The notes beneath the pieces were generated by a model. The model saw only the letters and a program-made list of their open reading frames with translations, was not told the origin of the DNA and did no database searches. From an uncultured Ruminococcus sp. (GTDB lineage: Bacteria > Bacillota > Clostridia > Oscillospirales > Acutalibacteraceae), in NCBI GenBank assembly GCA_902773155.1, contig CACYDK010000035.1, forward strand, positions 1 through 11,573: a stretch of DNA of 11,573 bases. The letters run 5' to 3'. Made by a program: the position numbers and the translations under genes. Of this stretch, positions 1 through 4,958 are shown one piece after another; the first letter of the stretch is position 1; each line of letters begins with the position of its first letter.

Positions 1-100
1 GCTCTGCGACTCGATCCAAACCAAGGTCGGAGTCGACAACCAGACCGTAGAGGGCAACACCCTTCTGCAGTATCTCAATAACAATTTCACATTCAGATAA
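1..100 (+). CDS. C-terminal end of an unrecognised protein (partial)
   Basis: An open frame enters from the left edge (first full codon at position 2) and ends at TAA 98-100, giving 32 visible residues that finish in LNNNFTFR. The frame is followed six bases later by a strong intrinsic terminator, which supports it being the true end of a + strand gene. The fragment is polar and rich in Asn, Thr and Gln and has no motif I can assign. It is convergent with khpA and is not part of that operon. Too little is present to infer a function. Confidence 0.6.
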   Translation, partial: LCDSIQTKVGVDNQTVEGNTLLQYLNNNFTFR

Positions 101-105
101 ACGCG

Positions 106-138
106 AAAGGCGCGCCGGCGGGCGCGCCTTTTCTTTTT
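106..138 (+). terminator. Rho-independent terminator of the left-edge gene
   Basis: A perfect 11-bp stem (AAAGGCGCGCC at 106-116 and its complement at 121-131) encloses a four-base GGCG loop and runs into a T-rich tail (TTTTCTTTTT from 129). It begins six bases after the stop codon of the partial gene. The flanking A and T runs let the stem extend into the U tract, as is typical of intrinsic terminators. Confidence 0.9.
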
Positions 139-143
139 ACGGC

Positions 144-172
144 AAAAAAGAAACCGGCCTAAAGCCGGTCTC
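144..172 (-). terminator. Rho-independent terminator of the ylxM-ffh-rpsP-khpA operon
   Basis: Read on the - strand, a 9-bp stem (arms 164-172 and 150-158, with one G-U pair) with a five-base loop is followed by six Ts (A run at 144-149 on the + strand). It lies 21 bases past the khpA stop. Together with the + strand terminator at 106-138 it forms a tail-to-tail pair insulating two convergent transcripts. Confidence 0.88.
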
Positions 173-193
173 TGACACAACGATTTAGATAAA

Positions 194-427
194 TCAGTCG
201 ATTTCTACCATTACCTTCTGCTCTGTTCTTACAGCGGCGGAACGGGCGATCGTGCGGATAGCCTTGGCGATTCTGCCCTGCTTACCGATGATGCGGCCCA
301 TATCGTCCTCAGCAACGTGGATGTGGTATACTACTGTGCCCTCCTCGTCGGGAGCGTCAGCCTCAACATTTACTGCGTCCGGGTTTTCTACTAAGCCCTT
401 GGCGATGATTGTAAGTAAATCCTGCAT
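194..427 (-). CDS. khpA: KH-domain RNA-binding protein KhpA (YlqC family)
   Basis: This 77-residue protein is a single KH domain. In this family KhpA binds RNA and pairs with KhpB (Jag/EloR); in streptococci the pair influences cell elongation and division. The RNA-binding loop is visible as GRIIGKQGR at residues 44-52, with the GKQG turn at 48-51, followed by the helix IAKAIRTIARSAA. Length matches the family (about 75-80 aa). The ATG at 427 is preceded by AAAGGA about nine bases upstream. It lies 39 bases after rpsP in the same operon and is the last gene before the terminator. The rpsP-khpA order is standard in Bacillota, where rimM and trmD often follow; here they do not. Confidence 0.93.
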   Translation of the reverse strand: MQDLLTIIAKGLVENPDAVNVEADAPDEEGTVVYHIHVAEDDMGRIIGKQGRIAKAIRTIARSAAVRTEQKVMVEID

Positions 428-466
428 TTTAATAATTCCTTTCCGGTTGATTTGTGGGTTCTGCTA

Positions 467-712
467 TCAGTCGATGTAGCCGTTTTTCTTTAAGAGCGCC
501 TTTACGGTGTCTGTGGGCTGAGCTCCGTTAGCGATCCACTTCTTAACCGCTTCGGCGTCAACCTTAAACTCCGAGGGGGTCTTAAGGATATCGTAGGTAC
601 CGATTTCCTCGATGAAGCGGCCGTCGCGGGGATATCTTGAATCAGCGACAACTACGCGGTAGAAAGGAGCCTTCTTAGCACCCATTCTTCTGAGTCTGAT
701 TTTAACTGCCAT
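467..712 (-). CDS. rpsP: 30S ribosomal protein S16
   Basis: This is an 81-residue S16, a primary 16S-binding protein of the small subunit body. The N-terminus [20 protein letters not shown] and the following [20 protein letters not shown] block are diagnostic. A longer open frame reaches 736, but ATG 712 is the right start: GGAGGTG lies seven bases upstream and S16 proteins begin at this methionine. The C-terminus is ordinary ([15 protein letters not shown]). It follows ffh by 115 bases, a gap with two small inverted repeats, and precedes khpA by 39 bases. It is probably cotranscribed from the ylxM promoter; I see no convincing separate promoter in the gap. Confidence 0.97.
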   Translation of the reverse strand: MAVKIRLRRMGAKKAPFYRVVVADSRYPRDGRFIEEIGTYDILKTPSEFKVDAEAVKKWIANGAQPTDTVKALLKKNGYID

Positions 713-827
713 TAGTTTCACCTCCAATTTTTGCATCCTGAAACTTACTTCGCAATCCGCGCAAATAAATACGCGGTATTGCCTTGATATATATTAACCA
801 ATGCTTATTGGTATAATAACAAAGGGA
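713..827 (-). other. Leader between ffh and rpsP with two small inverted repeats
   Basis: This 115-base non-coding gap holds ATTGGT/ACCAAT arms at 797-802 and 807-812 (loop of four) and CCGCG/CGCGG arms at 757-761 and 772-776 (loop of ten). The first is not followed by a U run, so it is not a convincing intrinsic terminator. No promoter with both boxes and proper spacing was found. The repeats could be RNA processing or stability elements between ffh and rpsP; this is inference only. Confidence 0.35.
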
Positions 828-2186
828 TCACATTCCGGGAAAGCCGCCGCCCATATTCTCAAAGCCGGGAGGCATTCGCATAGCGCGCTTTTTCTTGCCC
901 TTGCTGTTGAATTTGCGCATCATCTTCTGCATCTCTCGAAGCTGCTTGATAAGCCGGTTGACCTCCTCGACGCTTCTTCCCGAGCCTGCGGCGATCCTGC
1001 GCTTTCGGCTGGGGTTGATCAGGTCGGGCTTAGCTCTTTCGGCGGGAGTCATCGAAAGGATGATGGCCTCCGTCCAGTCGAGAGCGCGGTCGTCGATGTC
1101 AACGTCGTCGAGCTTGTTTCCGAGACCCGGGAGCTTCGAAAGTATGCCCTTGATCGGACCCATCTTCTTAATCTGCCTGAACTGGTCGAGCAGGTCGTTG
1201 AAGTCCATCTGATTATGAAGCATTTTTTCGGCTACTTCCTGAGCCTTCTTCTCGTCAAGCTTCTCCTCGGCCTGCTCAATTAGGGTGAGCATATCGCCCA
1301 TTCCCAGGATTCGGCTGGCCATACGGTCGGGGTGGAACTGCTCGATATCCTCGAGCTTTTCGCCCGTACCCGCAAACTTTATCGGACAGCCCGTAACGGC
1401 CTTAACGGACAGAGCCGCACCGCCTCGGGTATCTCCGTCGAGCTTTGTGATGATAACGCCTGTGATCTGCAGAAGCTCGTTAAAGCTTTTTGCAACGTTT
1501 ACGGCGTCCTGACCGGTCATTGAGTCGATAACGAGCAGGATCTCCGAGGGGTTGACCTCAGCCTTGAGCTCCTTAAGCTCGTTCATCAGCTCCTCGTCTA
1601 TATGCAGACGTCCGGCTGTATCGAGAATCACGATGTCGTTACCGTAATCCTTAGCGTGTTTAATGGCCTCGCGGGCGATTTTTACGGGCTTATCCTGACC
1701 CATTTCAAAAACGCTCACGCCGGCCTTTGCGCCGACCACCTTCAGCTGCTCTATAGCCGCCGGACGGTAAACGTCGCAGGCGACGAGCAAGGGACGGTGG
1801 TTCTGCTTTTTCAGCATAAGTCCGAGCTTGGCCGAGTGGGTAGTTTTACCTGAGCCCTGAAGTCCGCACATCATAATCACCGTGGGAGGCTTCGACTCAA
1901 ACTCGAGCCGCGAGGTCTCGGAGCCCATAAGAGCCGTAAGCTCCTCGTTAACGATTTTGATCACCATCTGAGCCGGGGTAAGGCTCTCCATCACGTCGCT
2001 TCCTACGGCGCGCTCGGTAACCTTAGCGGTAAACTCCTTGGCGACCTTGTAGTTAACGTCGGCCTCCAAAAGCGCAAGCCTTACCTCGCGCATGGCCTCC
2101 TTGACGTCGTTCTCGGTGAGCTTACCCTTATTTCTCAGGCGCTTAAACGCACCCGAAAGCTTTTCGGAAAGGCCCTCAAATGCCAT
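828..2186 (-). CDS. ffh: Signal recognition particle GTPase Ffh (SRP54)
   Basis: Ffh binds 4.5S/6S SRP RNA and signal peptides on ribosomes and, with FtsY, delivers nascent membrane proteins to the translocon. The 452-residue protein has the N domain (1-90) and the G domain: GLQGSGKTT at 108-116, DVYRPAA at 138-144, DTAGR at 189-193, TKLDGD at 247-252 and the FAGTGEK closing loop at 271-277. The methionine-rich M domain starts near 325 and contains the SRP RNA-binding segment around SGRSVEEVN (402-410). It ends in a short Met/Gly tail. I chose ATG 2186 because AGAGGTGG lies just upstream; a GTG at 2195 would sit within that site. The binding site overlaps the ylxM stop codon, implying coupled translation. 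Confidence 0.97.
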   Translation of the reverse strand: MAFEGLSEKLSGAFKRLRNKGKLTENDVKEAMREVRLALLEADVNYKVAKEFTAKVTERAVGSDVMESLTPAQMVIKIVNEELTALMGSETSRLEFESKPPTVIMMCGLQGSGKTTHSAKLGLMLKKQNHRPLLVACDVYRPAAIEQLKVVGAKAGVSVFEMGQDKPVKIAREAIKHAKDYGNDIVILDTAGRLHIDEELMNELKELKAEVNPSEILLVIDSMTGQDAVNVAKSFNELLQITGVIITKLDGDTRGGAALSVKAVTGCPIKFAGTGEKLEDIEQFHPDRMASRILGMGDMLTLIEQAEEKLDEKKAQEVAEKMLHNQMDFNDLLDQFRQIKKMGPIKGILSKLPGLGNKLDDVDIDDRALDWTEAIILSMTPAERAKPDLINPSRKRRIAAGSGRSVEEVNRLIKQLREMQKMMRKFNSKGKKKRAMRMPPGFENMGGGFPGM

Positions 2187-2197
2187 AACCGCCACCT

Positions 2198-2533
2198 CTA
2201 TTCATGTAATGATTTAGCCGTTTTGATTATCTTTTCCACCGTATCGTCCCGGCCGAGACCCTTAAGCTCAGAGCACAGACGCTCAATCGTGAGCAGACCC
2301 TCCTCGGTACGCTTATATCTCTCCATAAGCCCGAGCTTATCCTCAAAGGCCAAAAGCCTCTGCTCGGCGCGCTTTATGCAGTCGCGAACGCCCTGACGGG
2401 TAATGTCGAGTTGCTCGGCGATCTCGGAGAGCGAGAGGTCGTCGTTGTAATATAGCTCGACAGCTCTCTTCTGCTGCTCCTTGAGGAGCTCGCCGTAAAA
2501 ATCGGACAGGAGCGAGATCTCAATATTCTTCAT
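2198..2533 (-). CDS. ylxM: YlxM-family helix-turn-helix protein (UPF0122)
   Basis: A 111-residue all-helical protein with a sigma-region-4-like helix-turn-helix at about residues 33-60 (SLSEIAEQLDITRQGVRDCI). YlxM proteins are almost always encoded directly upstream of ffh; in streptococci YlxM has been reported to associate with SRP and modulate its GTPase activity, while a DNA-binding role is inferred only from the fold. The ATG at 2533 has AGGCGG about eight bases upstream. It is the first gene of the leftward operon, 11 bases before ffh. An 8-bp hairpin at the very 5' end of its mRNA (2553-2573) lies just ahead of the ribosome binding site. Confidence 0.93.
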   Translation of the reverse strand: MKNIEISLLSDFYGELLKEQQKRAVELYYNDDLSLSEIAEQLDITRQGVRDCIKRAEQRLLAFEDKLGLMERYKRTEEGLLTIERLCSELKGLGRDDTVEKIIKTAKSLHE

Positions 2534-2552
2534 AGTGTCCGCCGCCTTTCGG

Positions 2553-2573
2553 TGTAAAGATTTTTTCTTTACA
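2553..2573 (-). promoter_or_regulatory. Perfect inverted repeat at the 5' end of the ylxM-ffh transcript
   Basis: TGTAAAGA (2553-2560) and TCTTTACA (2566-2573) are exact complements around a five-base homopolymer loop. The predicted transcription start is about 2574-2576, so the mRNA would begin with this hairpin. It could protect the 5' end from decay or, as 21-bp dyad DNA at +1, serve as a repressor operator. Sequence alone does not decide between these. The arms do not match an operator consensus that I can name with confidence. Confidence 0.55.
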
Positions 2574-2581
2574 GCTTGATA

Positions 2582-2610
2582 ATTATAATATATACAGAGC
2601 GGTTTGTCAA
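2582..2610 (-). promoter_or_regulatory. SigA-type promoter of ylxM-ffh-rpsP-khpA
   Basis: On the - strand the -35 box is TTGACA (2610-2605), the spacer is exactly 17 bases (2604-2588) and the -10 box is TATAAT (2587-2582). Both boxes are perfect matches to the primary sigma factor consensus. The start site is predicted near 2575, giving a leader of about 40 bases before the ylxM ATG. This implies strong, constitutive-capacity transcription, so the adjoining dyad at 2553-2573 is well placed to limit or stabilise it. Confidence 0.92.
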
Positions 2611-2815
2611 GTACTATTTTGCTATATGTTCATTCAGTAGACAATCGGTTTTATTTTGTTGAAAATCCTAGCAAAATACACTAATTTGCACACTATTTTT
2701 ATGTATAATACGCACAATCGCACTTAAAAAAATAGTTAGGTAATATACGATTTTTACAAACATTGAATTTTTTTGATAATTTTTGCATATTTATGATGAA
2801 TTTTATTTAGAATTA

Positions 2816-2824
2816 TGATATAAT
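2816..2824 (+). promoter_or_regulatory. Extended -10 promoter candidate for phoH-ybeY-dgkA
   Basis: TGATATAAT at 2816-2824 is a full extended -10 element (TGn followed by a perfect TATAAT). The -35 region is poor (best hexamer TGAATT at 2797-2802, spacer 16), which is common for extended -10 promoters. The predicted start near 2831 gives a leader of about 40 bases before phoH that consists almost wholly of the hairpin at 2839-2862. Confidence 0.65.
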
Positions 2825-2838
2825 GCAATTACTAATGA

Positions 2839-2862
2839 TTTGACAGCTTTTTCGCTGTCAAA
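2839..2862 (+). promoter_or_regulatory. Hairpin directly upstream of the phoH ribosome binding site
   Basis: TTTGACAGC (2839-2847) and GCTGTCAAA (2854-2862) form a perfect 9-bp stem with a six-base pyrimidine loop. The 3' arm ends at the first A of the AAAGGAG ribosome binding site (2862-2868). No U tract follows, so it is not a terminator. It probably forms at the mRNA 5' end and could set the stability or ribosome access of the phoH message. Confidence 0.6.
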
Positions 2863-2870
2863 AAGGAGTC

Positions 2871-3839
2871 TTGATTACGGAAAAAGTTTTAGGTATCGGC
2901 AGAACTGAGCACGCGGTCGCGCTTTTCGGCAGCTTTGACGAGAATATAAAGCTGATCGAGCGGGAGTTTGGAGTCAGGATCACCCTCAGAGGCGACGAGC
3001 TCAGAATAAGCGGAGACGAGGAGAGCGTTTTTAGAGCAGGGCGCACTATTGACGCGCTTTTAAAGCTCATCAACCGCGGCGAAACCCTAAGCGAACAGAA
3101 TGTTAGGTACTGCATAGCGATGGTAAAGGACGGAAGCGAGGAGAGCCTCGAGAAGCTCTCGGACGACTGCATCTGCATTACCTCCAAGGGCAAACCCATT
3201 CGCCCGAAAACCATCGGTCAAAAAAAGTACTGCAAGGCAATAGCGGAAAACGTGATCACCTTCGGCGTAGGTCCCGCGGGAACGGGAAAAACCTATCTTG
3301 CCGTCGCGATGGCCGTTACCGCCTTTCGCAGCAAACAGGTAAACCGCATCATTCTGACGAGACCTGCCGTAGAGGCCGGCGAGAAGCTCGGTTTTCTCCC
3401 CGGCGATTTGCAGAGCAAGGTCGACCCGTACCTTCGCCCCCTGTACGACGCGCTGTTCGATATGCTCGGCGCCGAGACATACCAAAAGTATGTAGAACGG
3501 GGCAACATTGAGGTTGCGCCTCTCGCTTATATGCGCGGCAGAACCCTCGACGACAGCTTTATCATCCTTGACGAGGCACAGAACACCACAAAGGAGCAGA
3601 TGAAGATGTTCCTGACTCGCCTCGGCTTTAACAGCAGGATGGTAGTTACGGGAGATATTACCCAGATCGACCTGCCCAACGGAGCAAAAAGCGGACTGAA
3701 GGACTGTCTCAAAATACTTAAAAATATAGACAGCATCGCTCAATGCAGATTTAACGAAAAAGACGTAGTCAGACACCGGCTGGTACAAGATATCATCAAG
3801 GCATATGAAAGGAGTGAATCAAAGCATTATGACAGATAA
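2871..3839 (+). CDS. phoH: PhoH-family ATPase (YbeZ-like)
   Basis: A 322-residue P-loop ATPase of the PhoH/YbeZ family, which resembles the motor part of superfamily 1 helicases and is thought to act with YbeY in RNA metabolism. Visible motifs are Walker A GPAGTGKT at 134-141, Walker B IILDEAQNTT at 231-240 and GDITQIDLP at 261-269; the N-terminal 1-100 region is the family's small KH-like part. Length is normal (about 320 aa). The start is odd: no ATG or GTG is in frame between the stop at 2841 and the conserved body. TTG 2871 is only two bases from AGGAG (2864-2868), while ATT 2874 is at a normal five-base distance. Its end overlaps ybeY by 11 bases, implying coupling. Confidence 0.93.
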   Translation: MITEKVLGIGRTEHAVALFGSFDENIKLIEREFGVRITLRGDELRISGDEESVFRAGRTIDALLKLINRGETLSEQNVRYCIAMVKDGSEESLEKLSDDCICITSKGKPIRPKTIGQKKYCKAIAENVITFGVGPAGTGKTYLAVAMAVTAFRSKQVNRIILTRPAVEAGEKLGFLPGDLQSKVDPYLRPLYDALFDMLGAETYQKYVERGNIEVAPLAYMRGRTLDDSFIILDEAQNTTKEQMKMFLTRLGFNSRMVVTGDITQIDLPNGAKSGLKDCLKILKNIDSIAQCRFNEKDVVRHRLVQDIIKAYERSESKHYDR

Positions 3840-4329
3840 TAAGCTCAGGGTTATTATCACAAACAATCAGAAAGCAGTTAAGATTCCCACGGGAATGCGT
3901 ATGCTCGTAAGACGTTGCTGTCACGCCGTTCTCGAGCTTGAAGAATTTGAGGGACCCGCTGAAATCAGCGTGACCTTTACCGACAACGATGAGATACGTA
4001 AGCTCAACGCCCAGTACAGGAACATTGATTCCGCGACGGACGTGCTCTCTTTCCCGATGGGCGAGAACGGAGTTTACGACACAAACATAGACACAGGCGC
4101 GAAGATACTCGGCGACGTTGTAATCTCCGTAGAAAAGGCAGTAGAGCAGGCTAACGCCTTCGGCCACACCTTGCAGCGCGAGGTAGGCTACCTCACCGCC
4201 CACAGCGTTCTCCATCTCCTCGGCTACGACCACATAGACAATATGGAAAAGGTCAGAATGAGAGAGAAGGAGGAGCTCGTTATGGATCAGCTCGGACTTC
4301 CGGCTTCCTCCAGCTATATCGTCCAGTAA
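3829..4329 (+). CDS. ybeY: Endoribonuclease YbeY (16S rRNA maturation)
   Basis: YbeY is a zinc-dependent single-strand endoribonuclease involved in 16S rRNA 3' end processing and 70S quality control. The 166-residue protein has the family's HSVLHLLGYDH zinc motif at 125-135 (three His ligands) and the conserved block around NxxYRNIDSATDVLSFP at about 60-76. I prefer ATG 3829, which gives a family-like N-terminus; AGGAGTGA at 3810-3817 lies 11 bases upstream, a rather long distance. In-frame alternatives are ATG 3805 and GTG 3814, but these overlap that site. The start overlaps the phoH stop, and the phoH-ybeY order is widely conserved, consistent with a joint role in RNA processing. Confidence 0.95.
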   Translation: MTDNKLRVIITNNQKAVKIPTGMRMLVRRCCHAVLELEEFEGPAEISVTFTDNDEIRKLNAQYRNIDSATDVLSFPMGENGVYDTNIDTGAKILGDVVISVEKAVEQANAFGHTLQREVGYLTAHSVLHLLGYDHIDNMEKVRMREKEELVMDQLGLPASSSYIVQ

Positions 4330-4336
4330 AGGCTAT

Positions 4337-4831
4337 ATGCTTAACCGAATCAAGAAATGCGCGCTGAGCTTTAAAGCGGCGTTTTCAGGTATATTTTCCG
4401 CCGTAAACGATGAAGCTCACCTGCGCTTTCACCTTACAGCCGCGTTTTACGTTATCATTTTGGGGCTTATTTACGGCCTGAGCGCGGCCGGATGGACGGT
4501 AATAATACTTCTGATATCGGCTGTTATATCGGCAGAGCTATTAAACACGGCGATAGAGGCCGTTTGCGATGAAACGAATCCCGAGTACTCGCCGCTTATT
4601 AAAATCGCGAAGGACGCGGCCGCGGGCGCGGTGCTTGTTCTGGCGATCGGCGCGGTCGTGATCGCAGTGATCCTCTTCGGCGATACGACAAGGCTGTACG
4701 CCTCGGCGGTTTTCGTAATCTCGAGACCGTGGCTATTGATTTTGCTATCCGTATCGGTTATAATATCGGTAGTGTTTACAGCTCTCGGACCACGCGGCAT
4801 TTTAAGACTCTGCCGCAAAAAGAAAAAATAA
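4337..4831 (+). CDS. dgkA: DgkA-family lipid kinase (diacylglycerol/undecaprenol kinase) with extra membrane segment
   Basis: A 164-residue integral membrane kinase of the DgkA family; in Gram-positive bacteria these usually phosphorylate undecaprenol, recycling the cell-wall lipid carrier. Key parts are the amphipathic N-terminus with NDEAHLRFH (24-32), a first membrane helix at about 33-50, a second at about 52-68 leading into the ELLNTAIE active-site segment (67-74), and KIAKDAAAGAVL (89-100) entering the third helix to about 115. Gram-positive homologues usually end near 125-135. Here a further hydrophobic segment (about 131-150) and a basic tail (RKKKK) follow. ATG 4337 has TAAAGG four bases upstream, overlapping the ybeY stop. 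A terminator follows immediately. Undecaprenol versus diacylglycerol specificity cannot be read from sequence. Confidence 0.9.
   Translation: MLNRIKKCALSFKAAFSGIFSAVNDEAHLRFHLTAAFYVIILGLIYGLSAAGWTVIILLISAVISAELLNTAIEAVCDETNPEYSPLIKIAKDAAAGAVLVLAIGAVVIAVILFGDTTRLYASAVFVISRPWLLILLSVSVIISVVFTALGPRGILRLCRKKKK
4736..4764 (+). promoter_or_regulatory. Candidate promoter inside the 3' end of dgkA
   Basis: TTGATT (4736-4741), a 17-base spacer and a perfect TATAAT (4759-4764) lie within dgkA. A start near 4771 would reach the dgkA terminator after about 100 bases, so it is better placed to make a short RNA than to drive era. The sequence also encodes a hydrophobic Val/Ile-rich helix, so a chance match is quite possible. 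Confidence 0.35.
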
Positions 4832-4834
4832 GAA

Positions 4835-4874
4835 AAAACGCGGACGAGCTGCACCCGTCCGCGTTTTCTTATTT
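4835..4874 (+). terminator. Strong terminator at the end of phoH-ybeY-dgkA
   Basis: A perfect 12-bp stem (AAAACGCGGACG at 4835-4846 with its complement at 4856-4867) encloses a nine-base loop and is followed by TTTTCTTATTT. It begins four bases after the dgkA stop. The A-rich 5' flank makes the reverse orientation terminator-like too. Era and its followers therefore need readthrough or an additional start. Confidence 0.88.
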
Positions 4875-4887
4875 GGAAGGAAATATG

Positions 4888-4913
4888 TGATAGTGTGAAA
4901 AACCACACTATCA
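4888..4913 (+). promoter_or_regulatory. Perfect 10-bp hairpin in the era leader
   Basis: TGATAGTGTG (4888-4897) and CACACTATCA (4904-4913) are exact complements around an AAAAAC loop. A T-rich stretch (GGTTTATTTT) follows, making it a weak terminator-like or attenuator-like element. A second small hairpin (TGCCC at 4923-4927 with GGGCA at 4934-4938) comes next, before the era ribosome binding site. No clear promoter for era is visible between the dgkA terminator and this point. Confidence 0.5.
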
Positions 4914-4958
4914 GGTTTATTTTGCCCGCTCGTGGGCAGAAAGGCTAAGGCGATTAAC

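Larger units (their letters stand above)
2534..2870. other. Divergent AT-rich control region between ylxM and phoH
   Basis: No gene is visible in this gap. It holds the ylxM promoter and hairpin at the left end and the phoH promoter and hairpin at the right end. Between them are unexplained dyads: TATTTTGCTA (2615-2624) with its exact complement at 2669-2678, and ACTATTTTT (2692-2700) with its complement at 2728-2736. ACTATTTT also occurs at 2613-2620. A TATAAT at 2704-2709 lacks a supporting -35 box. The central part from about 2640 to 2815 is extremely AT-rich and may be a bent or UP-element-like region. Confidence 0.6.

Noticed and set aside
797..812. Inverted repeat after ffh as a terminator
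   Set aside because: The stem is only six bp and no U run follows on the - strand. rpsP most likely depends on readthrough from ffh.
801..1283. A 160-codon open frame on the + strand across the ffh 3' end
   Set aside because: It is antisense to the conserved Ffh M domain, lacks a plausible ribosome binding site, and has Leu/His-rich composition typical of complementary-strand frames.
2704..2709. A perfect TATAAT in the ylxM/phoH gap as a third promoter
   Set aside because: No acceptable -35 box lies 15-19 bases upstream on the + strand, and there is no TGn extension. In DNA this AT-rich the hexamer is expected by chance.
2932..2973. Looking for a better phoH start downstream (ATG/GTG)
   Set aside because: Starting later would remove conserved N-terminal residues, and no such codon has a ribosome binding site like AAAGGAG at 2862-2868.
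3087..3788. A 233-codon open frame on the - strand inside phoH
   Set aside because: It is antisense to conserved PhoH motifs (Walker A and B), has no recognisable family features, and is a shadow of codon bias.
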